64,000 bases of DNA from the NCBI RefSeq assembly GCF_004354085.1, contig NZ_SMSE01000004.1, positions 372,001 through 436,000 of the forward strand, in the 5' to 3' direction. The stretch is from Seongchinamella unica (lineage in GTDB: Bacteria; Pseudomonadota; Gammaproteobacteria; Pseudomonadales; Halieaceae). The position numbers and the translations under genes are program-made. Below are positions 46,050 through 54,777 of the stretch, piece by piece. Below the pieces are notes generated by a model. That model made no database searches and had not been told where the DNA came from. It saw nothing but the letters and a program-made list of their open reading frames with translations. Each line of letters begins with the position of its first letter. Within the stretch, counting starts at the first letter, position 1.

Positions 46050-47179
46050 CACGCTTTGGCGCCATCGAACCAGTCGCTGAAACCATGGCTGGCGGAAGGA
46101 CCGATGTGCATTTGTTCCAGCACGCCGTGACCCACCCGGTCACCACAGCGGGCCACCACGACCTGCTGTATGTGCAGGTTCTCCAGGGCCAGTGGGTCCA
46201 GGTCGGCATCTGTCCAGCTCTCGGCGGCGATTTTCAGCTCACCGTGCCACTTGCCGTGCCCCCACTCGGGATGCTGGTAACCCAACCCCTTCATGCGGTG
46301 CCACATGACAGGCTCGAGGGTGATTTCCAGCGACTCCCCTGACCTGTCGTTCATGGTAATCACCCCCGAACCGGCTCGCCGGGTACCCGGAATCATCGTC
46401 AAGCGGTGATCGACCCTGCCCTTCCAGACCCGGGTTGCCGGATCATTGGTGCCCGGTATGGCGTCCACGCTGGCGTAGTGGGGCAGGAAGGCCTGGTCGG
46501 TGTGCCACTGCTCCCCGGCCGCATCCTCAAACCAGCCGGCCAGGCTGCATTCATCCTCCCAGTGAATCGGCACCCAGTTGAAGTGCAGTGCCTGGAATTC
46601 CGCCAGTGGCGCCCCTCCGGTGTAGGCATCGCCCACCGGGCGGATGCCCCAGGAACGATCCTTGAGACCGAAGGTGGTCTCGCCATCGACCTTCAGTTCC
46701 CTGCCGTCGTAGCGGATCCAGCCGGCCCAGAAACCGAACTGGTCCAGGCGGGTGGCGTCCATGACCAGGTGACGCTCATTGCGCAGGGTTTGCCTGCCCT
46801 CTTCGATACAGGCGGTACGGGGCGTGAACACCAGGTCGCAGGATATACCGGTTTCATTTTCGGCGATAAGCAGGCGGTGGCGGCCCATAGGCTCCAGTAT
46901 CTGCAATTCCATGGGACCAATGGTCAGGTCCGTGGGTTCGTGGGGAGCCCGGCAGGAGCCGTGAAAGGCATATTGCCTGCCGTCAATCGCCAGGCTCAGG
47001 GAGCCGTCCAGTATGCCCAGGTTGGGGTAGCGGCACAGGCCGACGCCGAAGTAGAAGCTGCCGTCGCGGGCATGGCCGTTGTACCAGTAACGGTCATAGT
47101 GAAATCGATCACTGGAGGCGGTGTGGAACACCGGTTCCGCGGTCTGGTGAATCGGATAATCATCGAATTTTGACAGCAT
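46049..47179 (-). CDS. Uncharacterised protein (hydroxyneurosporene-synthase-like/DUF7064 type)
   Basis: A 376-residue soluble protein. It begins FDDYPIHQTAEPVFHTASSD, has FHYDRYWYNGHARDGSFYFG near 26 and a GLKDRSWGIRPVGD motif near 171. The DRSWG element and the beta-rich two-domain look recall proteins of the carotenoid-hydratase/AttH (lipocalin-like) fold, but I am not sure of the family. No signal peptide. The stop overlaps the ThuA-like gene, so the two are co-translated. Related genes are frequent in Halieaceae and mycobacteria next to lipid or steroid genes (recollection, not checked). Confidence 0.7.
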   Translation of the reverse strand: MLSKFDDYPIHQTAEPVFHTASSDRFHYDRYWYNGHARDGSFYFGVGLCRYPNLGILDGSLSLAIDGRQYAFHGSCRAPHEPTDLTIGPMELQILEPMGRHRLLIAENETGISCDLVFTPRTACIEEGRQTLRNERHLVMDATRLDQFGFWAGWIRYDGRELKVDGETTFGLKDRSWGIRPVGDAYTGGAPLAEFQALHFNWVPIHWEDECSLAGWFEDAAGEQWHTDQAFLPHYASVDAIPGTNDPATRVWKGRVDHRLTMIPGTRRAGSGVITMNDRSGESLEITLEPVMWHRMKGLGYQHPEWGHGKWHGELKIAAESWTDADLDPLALENLHIQQVVVARCGDRVGHGVLEQMHIGPSASHGFSDWFDGAKA

Positions 47180-47320
47180 GACAGGCCTCGTTATATTTAA
47201 CTGTACAGTCGTATAGTAAATACTTCGGCCAGGTCTGGCCAGCCATCTATTTGTACCGTCAGCGACAGAATGGCGCCCCCGGAAATCCCGGGAGCGCCTG
47301 CCAGGTCTGGGCCCTGTCCG

Positions 47321-48841
47321 CTAGAAGAAGCCGAGGGGGTTGATATCGTGGCTGACCAGCATGTTCTTGGTTTGCTGGTAGTGCTCCAGTGCCATTTTGT
47401 GGGTTTCCCTGCCGATGCCGGATTTCTTGTAACCGCCAAAGGCAGCGTGGGCCGGATAGGCGTGGTAGCAGTTCATCCACACCCTGCCCGCCTTGATTCC
47501 GCGGGCCATGCGGAAGGCCAGATTGCTGTCCCGCGTCCAGACACCGGAACCCAGGCCGTACTCGGTGGCGTTGGCAATGGCCAGGGCCTCCTCTTCGTCC
47601 TTGAAACTGGTGAGGCCGAGGGTCGGGCCGAAAATTTCCTCCTGGAAGACCCGCATATCGTTGGTACCCTGCAGCAGGGTGGGCTGCACATAATACCCGC
47701 CGGCGATATCACTGCCGACCACCGCCTTGTCGCCACCCAGGAGAATCCGGGCGCCATCCTGTCGGGCCACCTCCATATAGCTCATGATCTTGTCAAATTG
47801 CTCCCGTGAGGCCTGGGCCCCCACCATGGTTTCGGTATCCAGCGGATTGCCCTGCTTGATGTGTTTCGCCCGCTCCAGTACCCTCTCCACGAACTCGGGG
47901 TAGATGCTCTCCTGTATCAACGCTCGTGAGGGGCAGGTGCACACCTCGCCCTGGTTGAAAAAGCCCAGCAGAACCCCTTCCACGCATTTGCTGATGAAGT
48001 CGTCCTCCTGTTGCATCACGTCCTCGAAATAGATATTGGGCGACTTGCCGCCCAGCTCGACGGTAGAGGGAATCAGGGTTTTGGCCGCATTGGCGAGAAT
48101 CTTGTGGCCTACCGCGGTCGACCCGGTAAAGGCGATCTTGGCGATACGGTCGGAGCTTGCCAGTGCCTGCCCGACTTCCTCACCATAGCCGTTCACAATG
48201 TTCAGTACCCCCGCGGGCAGCAGGTCGCCAATCATCTCTGCCAGCACCAGAATAGACACCGGCGTCTGCTCTGCGGGCTTCAACACCACACAGTTGCCCG
48301 CTGCCAGCGCCGGGCCCAGTTTCCATCCCGCCATCAGCAGGGGGAAATTCCAGGGGATGATTTGCCCGACCACGCCCAGGGGTTCGTAAAAGTGATAGCT
48401 CACCGTGGTGGCATCGATTTCCGCCGCACTGCCCTGCTGGGCGCGGATACAGCCGGCAAAATAGCGGAAATGATCGACCAACAAGGGGATATCCGCGTTA
48501 AGGGTTTCGCGAATACCCTTGCCGTTCTCCCAGGTTTCCACGTAGGCCAGGGTTTCGAGGTTGGCTTCAATGCGATCGGCGATCTTGAGCAATATATTGG
48601 AACGCTCTGCCGCCGAGGTCCTGCCCCAGGCATCGGCCGCGGCATGGGCCGCGTCCAGGGCTTTTGCCAGGTCGGCGTCACCGGACCGCGGTACCTCACA
48701 AAAAGCGGCACCGGTGACCGGGGTAATATTTTCAAAATACCGACCCTCTACCGGTGCGACCCAGTCACCACCGATAAAGTTTTCATATCGGGGCTTGAAG
48801 TCGAACAGGGCATCTTCGCTGCCAGGCATTGCATACAACAT
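47321..48841 (-). CDS. NAD-dependent aldehyde dehydrogenase (ExaC/AcoD type)
   Basis: Oxidises acetaldehyde or a similar short aldehyde to the acid. Using ATG 48841 the protein has 506 residues, as in ExaC; the frame is open 27 codons further. Features: [20 protein letters not shown] near 146, [13 protein letters not shown] near 222, [15 protein letters not shown] with the general-base Glu near 255, and the catalytic Cys region [18 protein letters not shown] near 289. The C-terminus ends NPLGFF. In pseudomonads this enzyme type is induced with ethanol and acetate genes. Confidence 0.93.
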   Translation of the reverse strand: MLYAMPGSEDALFDFKPRYENFIGGDWVAPVEGRYFENITPVTGAAFCEVPRSGDADLAKALDAAHAAADAWGRTSAAERSNILLKIADRIEANLETLAYVETWENGKGIRETLNADIPLLVDHFRYFAGCIRAQQGSAAEIDATTVSYHFYEPLGVVGQIIPWNFPLLMAGWKLGPALAAGNCVVLKPAEQTPVSILVLAEMIGDLLPAGVLNIVNGYGEEVGQALASSDRIAKIAFTGSTAVGHKILANAAKTLIPSTVELGGKSPNIYFEDVMQQEDDFISKCVEGVLLGFFNQGEVCTCPSRALIQESIYPEFVERVLERAKHIKQGNPLDTETMVGAQASREQFDKIMSYMEVARQDGARILLGGDKAVVGSDIAGGYYVQPTLLQGTNDMRVFQEEIFGPTLGLTSFKDEEEALAIANATEYGLGSGVWTRDSNLAFRMARGIKAGRVWMNCYHAYPAHAAFGGYKKSGIGRETHKMALEHYQQTKNMLVSHDINPLGFF

Positions 48842-49035
48842 GGTCTTGCTCCTTGTTATTGATAAACCACGCTTTTCACTATAGACCAATTCTCTCCGCC
48901 TGCCCGCGCGTCGCCCCGTCACCCAGCTCCGTTGGTATCCTCGCTCACGCTTGCATAATCACTGCCTGAAAGCACTGTAATGAGCGCTCCGAAACCTGGC
49001 GATTACGCCTCTCTGACCACCTCTGAACCGATGAC

Positions 49036-49806
49036 TCAGGAGCAGGGCATGCCCGGGCGACGCATACCGGCAAACCAGCCGCCGTCGGCGACAAATTCGG
49101 AACCGGTACTGTAGCTGGCCTCGTCGGTGGCCAGGAACAGGGTGACGTAGGCCACCTCTTCCGGCTGCCCTGTGCGAGGTATGGGGAAGTCCTTGTACAG
49201 CGAGTTGTTGAGGTCTTCCTCCGAGACAACGCCCCTGCCACCCATCTCGGTGAAAATGCCACCGGGGTGCACACTGTTGACCCGAATGCCGTACTGGCCC
49301 AGTTCGATGGCGGCGGCCTTGGTAAAGCCGCGAACCGCCCATTTACTGGCGGAGTAGGCCCCGAGCCCGGCGCAGGAATGCAGGCCGTCGATGGACGAAA
49401 TATTGATAATGGAACCACCGCCCGCCGCTTTCATCGGGTTGATCACGGCCTTTACCCCGAGGAATGTACTCAGCTGGTTCACTTCAACCACGCGCATAAA
49501 GTCCTCGCGGCTGGTATCGAGAATAGACGCCATGTGGACAATACCGGCGTTATTGACCAGTACGTTCAGCGGCCCCATCGCCTGGGCTGCAGCCACGGCC
49601 GCCTCCCAGTCGGCTTCACGGGTCACATCCATCGGGCAGAACACCGCCGCGTCGCCCAGTTCATCGGCCAGCGCCGTTCCCGCGTCTTCGGCGATGTCAC
49701 CGATGACCACCCGGGCGCCGTGCTCGACAAACAGCCGCACAGTGGACTCACCCATCCCCCTGGCCCCGCCCGTGACAATCGCCACCTTACCTTCCAGTCG
49801 TTGCAT
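49036..49806 (-). CDS. Short-chain dehydrogenase, 3-alpha/20-beta-hydroxysteroid type
   Basis: A 256-residue NAD(P)-dependent oxidoreductase. Cofactor motif VTGGARGMGESTVRLF (residues 11-26), NNAG at about 85-88, catalytic Ser in IINISSIDG near 133, and Tyr/Lys in AYSASKWAVRGFTKAA near 148-163. It follows the classical SDR layout and resembles 3-alpha,20-beta-hydroxysteroid dehydrogenase and FabG-like enzymes. Substrate not certain. It is divergent from the D-aminoacylase-like gene, 181 bp apart. Confidence 0.93.
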   Translation of the reverse strand: MQRLEGKVAIVTGGARGMGESTVRLFVEHGARVVIGDIAEDAGTALADELGDAAVFCPMDVTREADWEAAVAAAQAMGPLNVLVNNAGIVHMASILDTSREDFMRVVEVNQLSTFLGVKAVINPMKAAGGGSIINISSIDGLHSCAGLGAYSASKWAVRGFTKAAAIELGQYGIRVNSVHPGGIFTEMGGRGVVSEEDLNNSLYKDFPIPRTGQPEEVAYVTLFLATDEASYSTGSEFVADGGWFAGMRRPGMPCS

Positions 49807-49987
49807 TCACCTGCCTCCCTGTTTCAGCGCCGGATTATACGCGGGGGCCGGGGCCGGTCCGGTCCAACAGATTACACCAGCCCTGTCCCGCGTGTTGCCG
49901 GGCAGCCCGCGCACGGGCAAAAGCGTGTACATCCTTGCCCAGAGCGTTATCTTTGGACGCTGTCACGGCCAATAAGAGATAACAAGC

Positions 49988-51724
49988 ATGTATGACCTGA
50001 TGATACGCAATGCCAGGATCGTCGACGGCACAGGCGCTCCCGCATTCAATGGTGACCTGGCAATTGCCGGCGGCCGGATCGCGGCAGTGGGCAAGAGAGT
50101 TGATGGCGAGGCGAAGCGGGAAATTGATGCGCAAGGGAAGTTACTGACTCCCGGTTGGGTGGATGTTCACTCCCACATGGACGGCCAGGCCACCTGGGAC
50201 CCCCTGTGTAGCCCTGCGGCCAATCACGGCATTACCACCCTCATCATGGGCAACTGTGGTGTCGGCTTCGCGCCCTGTGAGCCGACCGCTGACGCCCACG
50301 ACCGCTTGATCTCGGTCATGGAAGACGTGGAAGATATTCCAGGATCGGCCCTGCACGAGGGCGTAAAATGGAACTGGGAAAGTTTTCCCGAGTACCTTGA
50401 CGCGGTTGAGGCCTTTCCCCGGGCCATCGACGTGGGCGCTCAGGTACCGCACTGTGCGGTTCGCACCTACGTGATGGGCGACCGCGGCACCAACAACGAA
50501 AAAGCCACAGCGGAAGACATCGGCAGAATGGCCACCATCGTCAGGGAAGGGATATCGGCGGGGGCCATTGGTTTCACCACTTCACGCACCGAACTGCACA
50601 CCACCCGGGACGACCAGGTCATGCCCGGCACTTACGCCGATGAAGAAGAACTGCTGGGCATCGGCAAGGCCATTGGCGAACTGGGGGGAAACGCGATATT
50701 CGGACTGGTATCAGACTTCAATAACTGGCAACAGGAAATGGACTGGATGAAGCGCCTGTCCATCGACAACAACTGCCAGATCAATTTCGTCCTGTTTTTC
50801 CGGGAAGAGGCCGACTGGCCGCGGGTCAAGGCGCAGCTGGATTACGTGCGCGAGGCGGCGAAGGAAGGCGCACGGCTGATTCCCCACGTGGGCGCGCGAC
50901 CGGTCAACCTGCTGTTGTCCTGGGACGGCACCGTCAACCCCTTCAGTTTCCACGCCAACTACGCCCCCCTGTCGATACTCTCCCACCAGGAGCGACTGGC
51001 ACAATTGCGCAAACCGGAAATCCGCGCAGCCATTCTCGCCGAGGACCTGCCGCTGATGGGTGACGAGTTTATGGACACCATCATCGGCGGCTACGACAAG
51101 CTCTACGAGCTGGGGGACCCGCCCAATTACGAGCCCGGCCCTGAAGACAGCATTGCCGCCAGGGCCGCCAAAGCCGGCGTACCGCCGCAGGAACTGTGCT
51201 ACGACCTGATGCTGGAACGCGATGGCAAGAACGTCATCTACTTCCCCTGTTTCGGCTACGGTGCCAACGACCTCAGTCGTCAGGTTGAACTGCTGGAAGA
51301 CGACTGCACCGTCCTGTCGCTGGCCGACACCGGTGCTCACTGCGGCGTGTTGTGCGACGCCAGCGTACCCACCCAGATGATCAGCTATTACGCCCGGGAC
51401 CGGCAGCGCGGCCACCGCTTCAGCCTGGAGCAATCGGTCAAAATGCAAACCATGGATACCGCCCGCTGCGTTGGGCTCGACGACCGCGGCACCCTGGAGG
51501 TCGGCATGAAGGCGGATCTGAACATCATCGATTTCAACGCGCTGCAGCTGGAGGCACCGGAAATCATTTTCGACCTCCCTGCCGGTGGTCGGCGCATGTT
51601 CCAGGGCGCCAGGGGCTATGTCGCCACTATCGTCAGCGGCGAGATCATTATGCAGGATGGCCAGTACACCGGAGCAGTTCCCGGCAGGTTGATTCGCGGA
51701 GCGCAGGCCGCGCCCTCCCCCTGA
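49988..51724 (+). CDS. N-acyl-D-amino-acid deacylase family amidohydrolase
   Basis: Zinc amidohydrolase of 578 residues, D-aminoacylase family. It has MIRNARIVDGTGAP at the N-terminus, the HxH motif TPGWVDVHSHMDGQATWDP near 53-71, a conserved Cys region TLIMGNCGVGFAPCEPT near 84 and the C-terminal GTLEVGMKADLNIIDFN. No signal peptide, so cytoplasmic. D-aminoacylases free D-amino acids from N-acyl derivatives, but many relatives of this size act on other N-acyl compounds. It may feed the D-amino-acid operon at the left of the window; that is inference. Confidence 0.85.
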   Translation: MYDLMIRNARIVDGTGAPAFNGDLAIAGGRIAAVGKRVDGEAKREIDAQGKLLTPGWVDVHSHMDGQATWDPLCSPAANHGITTLIMGNCGVGFAPCEPTADAHDRLISVMEDVEDIPGSALHEGVKWNWESFPEYLDAVEAFPRAIDVGAQVPHCAVRTYVMGDRGTNNEKATAEDIGRMATIVREGISAGAIGFTTSRTELHTTRDDQVMPGTYADEEELLGIGKAIGELGGNAIFGLVSDFNNWQQEMDWMKRLSIDNNCQINFVLFFREEADWPRVKAQLDYVREAAKEGARLIPHVGARPVNLLLSWDGTVNPFSFHANYAPLSILSHQERLAQLRKPEIRAAILAEDLPLMGDEFMDTIIGGYDKLYELGDPPNYEPGPEDSIAARAAKAGVPPQELCYDLMLERDGKNVIYFPCFGYGANDLSRQVELLEDDCTVLSLADTGAHCGVLCDASVPTQMISYYARDRQRGHRFSLEQSVKMQTMDTARCVGLDDRGTLEVGMKADLNIIDFNALQLEAPEIIFDLPAGGRRMFQGARGYVATIVSGEIIMQDGQYTGAVPGRLIRGAQAAPSP

Positions 51725-51741
51725 CCCGCCGGCAAACCAAA

Positions 51742-51771
51742 AAGGGCCCGCCAGGAGTCTGGCGGGCCCTT
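51742..51771. terminator. Bidirectional intrinsic terminator
   Basis: Perfect 13-bp arms (51742-51754 and 51759-51771, core GGGCCCGCCAG) with loop GAGT between convergent genes. On the left it is flanked by AAAAA, which gives a T-run for leftward transcripts; the rightward T-run is short (TTGT). Confidence 0.8.
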
Positions 51772-51786
51772 GTCCAAGCCGGAGGT

Positions 51787-52950
51787 CTAGTCCTGTACCG
51801 AGACCCAGTCGGCCGAGTCGTCCAGCATATCCTTTATCCACTGCATCAAAACAACGCCCCCGGCGGTGGCGTCTGGCGCTGACTGTACAAAGGTGTGGCC
51901 GGCACCCACCGGAATCCAGGATTTGCTGCGCTCGGGATGGGCGTCTTCCAGTTGTTGCATTTCCGGGTACAGGGCCTCTTCCCAGGCCTGCTGGCCGATC
52001 ATCAGGAAGACGTCGGCGAACACCGTGTCGTAACTGTAGCTGAGCATGCCGCGGCGCACGTCCGGATCCTCATTCATCTGCCAGACGTGGTAATCACTGA
52101 GGTGGCCGTCGTCGCCAATGCACTGGGGACAACTTTCCGGGATGAACGCCCTGGCGTTCCAGTCCTCGAACAGGAGCTCCAGGAAGGCCGGCTGCTCCGG
52201 TCGACCAATGCCCAGGCCTGAATCATTGATGACGTCGATCCGGATGTCGGGATAGTGATGACGCACCAGAGGAAGCGCGAACGATGTGCCCAGGCCACCG
52301 GCACTCTGTCCCATTAACACAATCCGCCGGGGTTCGGGAAATGCGGCGAGCGCCACGTCCAGTCCCGCTGACAGGTTGTGCAAGCCGCGATGAAAACGAT
52401 CAGCATCCCCGTCGCCATCGGTGTCGACATCGCGGTCGCTGCCATGCAGCCCGCCATCGCAGTAAGGGAAGTAGGCCACGTTGTAATCAGCCACCGGGTT
52501 GTCCTCGCGATTCGGGTCGAGGATACCCGCCTGGGGAATACCGGGGCCGGCGTTTGGGGTGGCGGCACAGAATTCGGACCAGCAGGCACCGCCACCCTGA
52601 AGGAAAATCAGCAGGTCTTCAGAGCCGGCGTCCAGGGTCGCCATGCGATACTCCGAGCCATCCAGGCACAAGGGGCCGTCACCGCTACCGAAGGTATGGG
52701 TGACAATGCCGTCGCTCTCTTCGGACAGCATGGGGGTGTACTCACCAAAATAGCGGTCTATGCCCTGGTCGAACAATTCCTGGAAGGGGGCGACCTCGGG
52801 TTCGGGCACCTCCGGCTCCATGGGCCGATCGCTGCTGCCGCCATCGGAACAGGCGGCCAAGGAGGTGGCCAGCAGCAGGCCCCCAAGGACTCTCCAGGGC
52901 CGGCCGGGTATAACGGTTACGGGGCTTTCTGTATCCAGCTTGTTATCCAT
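51787..52950 (-). CDS. Pectinacetylesterase-family lipoprotein
   Basis: A 387-residue exported serine hydrolase. The N-terminal segment ends with lipobox SLAAC (Cys about 34) after a long n-region. The alpha/beta hydrolase parts are DLLIFLQGGGACWSEF near 113-128, the nucleophile elbow RRIVLMGQSAGGLGTSFAL near 208, an Asp near DSG (INDSGLGIG) and a His in GAGHTFVQ near 350, which matches the pectinacetylesterase/NOTUM family. Cysteines in CPQCIGDDG may form disulfides. Acts probably on acetyl or acyl esters at the cell surface; pectin itself is not implied. Nothing else is visible in the 246-bp gap upstream. Confidence 0.85.
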   Translation of the reverse strand: MDNKLDTESPVTVIPGRPWRVLGGLLLATSLAACSDGGSSDRPMEPEVPEPEVAPFQELFDQGIDRYFGEYTPMLSEESDGIVTHTFGSGDGPLCLDGSEYRMATLDAGSEDLLIFLQGGGACWSEFCAATPNAGPGIPQAGILDPNREDNPVADYNVAYFPYCDGGLHGSDRDVDTDGDGDADRFHRGLHNLSAGLDVALAAFPEPRRIVLMGQSAGGLGTSFALPLVRHHYPDIRIDVINDSGLGIGRPEQPAFLELLFEDWNARAFIPESCPQCIGDDGHLSDYHVWQMNEDPDVRRGMLSYSYDTVFADVFLMIGQQAWEEALYPEMQQLEDAHPERSKSWIPVGAGHTFVQSAPDATAGGVVLMQWIKDMLDDSADWVSVQD

Positions 52951-53196
52951 ATTTTGTCTGGCCGGGGGCCGTCTCCTCCAATGTTTACAGCAGGCACATT
53001 TCTGCCACTTTGCCTGTCATGATCCTGAAACTCAAGCGGAATCTGTTCGATTTTCGAGCAACAACTGCGACAGCCACCAACCCCTGTGGGCTGCGCCGGT
53101 GGGATGGCAGGAAGCCAGTCGCACACGCAACGAGTAGCGGCTATACCCTGCCCCCAGAGCCGGCAACCGGACGGGAAGATGTCCCCGGGCGAGAGA

Positions 53197-54600
53197 CTAA
53201 AAGCGGATGTGTTCACCGCGGCCAGGGATTTCGGCAGCCAGCCCCTGCTGTTGCTGCAATTGTTCCTGCAGGGCCTGCTGGGCGCTGGCCTCCCCGTGCA
53301 CGAGCAGGGTTCGCGGCTGCGGCTTGAAATTGGCTATCCATTTGAGCAGTCCGGATTGGCCGGCATGGGCGGAGAGCCCACCCAGGGTCTCTATCTGTGC
53401 CTTGATCACGTACTCCTCATTGAACAACTTCACCTTGCGGGCGCCGTCCACCAGTATCCGCCCCAGGGTCCCGCGGGCCTGGTAGCCCGTGAATATCACC
53501 GTGTTACGATCATCCCAGATACGCTGTTTGAAATGGTGGCGAATACGCCCGCCAGTACACATGCCGCTGCCGGCAATAATGATCGCGCCGCCCTTGATAC
53601 GATTGATCGCCATTGAATCCTCGGTATCGATGGCGAGCTTCAGGGTGGGCAGAAAGGTCTCCAGGGACGTCCGCTGAGCCTCGCTGAGTTGGCGCACCTC
53701 ATCCCCATCCAGTAAGTCCAGCCAGCGATCGTAGACACGGGTCACGGCAATGGCCATGGGACTATCGAGAAAGACTTCCCAGTTGTCGAGTTCGCCCGCC
53801 TGGTAAAGGCAGCCCAGGTGAAACAGGATATCCTGGGTCCTGCCAACGGCAAACGCGGGAATCATGACACTGCCACCACGGTCCCAGGTGGATTGCAGAA
53901 TTTCACTCAGTTGGGACTGGGAATCCTCCTCCGGGCGATGCTCACGGTCGCCATAGGTGCTTTCCATCAGCACGATGTCCGCATGTTCCAGCAGCGCGGG
54001 TTCATTCATCAGCACCGAATCGCTCTTCCCCAGGTCGCCGGAAAACACCAGGGTTTTCAACTTTCCCTTTTCCCGCAGGCGCACTTCCACGATGGAGGAG
54101 CCAAGGATGTGACCCGCATCGTGAAAAATGACCACGCCGTCTTCGCCCACCGCACGTGACTCACCGTAATTACAGGGCGAACACAGCGCGATCACTCCCT
54201 CGACGTCTTCCTGGCTGAATACCGCCTCGACAGGCTCCTGTCCGCGCCGGGCGCGACGCAGATTGCTGCGCTCCAGGTCACGGAGGTAAAGCCCCACTGA
54301 ATCGTGAAGCATGACGTCGAGCAGTTCGGCCGTTGCCCGGGTGCAGATGACTTCACCGCGAAACCCTTCGTGATACAGGCGGGGTAACAGGCCCGAATGG
54401 TCCAGATGTGCGTGGGAGAGCAAAACCGCATCGATGGCCTGCGGGTCAAAGGCAAATTGCTCGTCCTGAATCCGCTCCACCGCGTCACCGCCCTGGTGCA
54501 TTCCGCAGTCCAGCAGCACTCTTCCCAGCGCAGGTGACTCCAGCAGATGACAGGAACCCGTCACCTCACGGGCCGCCCCTAAAAAAGTAAGGTCAGCCAT
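53197..54600 (-). CDS. MBL-fold RNA-processing-type hydrolase (beta-CASP/RMMBL)
   Basis: A 467-residue metallo-beta-lactamase nuclease of the CPSF73/YSH1-like group. LTFLGAAREVTGSCHLLE at the N-terminus, the zinc motif LLSHAHLDHSGLLPRLY near 60-76, YGDREHRPEED near 215 (beta-CASP entry), MIPAFAVGRTQDILFHL near 246 and the RMMBL region GGLSAHAGQSGLLKWI near 415. Typical of bacterial RNA or DNA nucleases of the family; RNA target is not known. Single gene. The 177-bp region upstream holds its promoter but I see no strong box. Confidence 0.92.
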   Translation of the reverse strand: MADLTFLGAAREVTGSCHLLESPALGRVLLDCGMHQGGDAVERIQDEQFAFDPQAIDAVLLSHAHLDHSGLLPRLYHEGFRGEVICTRATAELLDVMLHDSVGLYLRDLERSNLRRARRGQEPVEAVFSQEDVEGVIALCSPCNYGESRAVGEDGVVIFHDAGHILGSSIVEVRLREKGKLKTLVFSGDLGKSDSVLMNEPALLEHADIVLMESTYGDREHRPEEDSQSQLSEILQSTWDRGGSVMIPAFAVGRTQDILFHLGCLYQAGELDNWEVFLDSPMAIAVTRVYDRWLDLLDGDEVRQLSEAQRTSLETFLPTLKLAIDTEDSMAINRIKGGAIIIAGSGMCTGGRIRHHFKQRIWDDRNTVIFTGYQARGTLGRILVDGARKVKLFNEEYVIKAQIETLGGLSAHAGQSGLLKWIANFKPQPRTLLVHGEASAQQALQEQLQQQQGLAAEIPGRGEHIRF

Positions 54601-54777
54601 TGCTCACACTACCGCAAGACTTTCCGCACGATGCTCTTTTGAGCACGCGCGAAATACATGGATAAAACGACACATGGATTGATGGGGCGCTCCTTGATAC
54701 AGGTTACGGTAGCACCAGTATGCCCCAATTAGGTGGCCGGCCGCACTATGCAGAACGCAACGGGGCCGGCGTTTTTT

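Noticed and set aside
47268-47295. Imperfect hairpin after the aldehyde dehydrogenase
   Set aside because: A 10-bp stem with a mismatch and no T-run; might assist termination but not strong enough to list.
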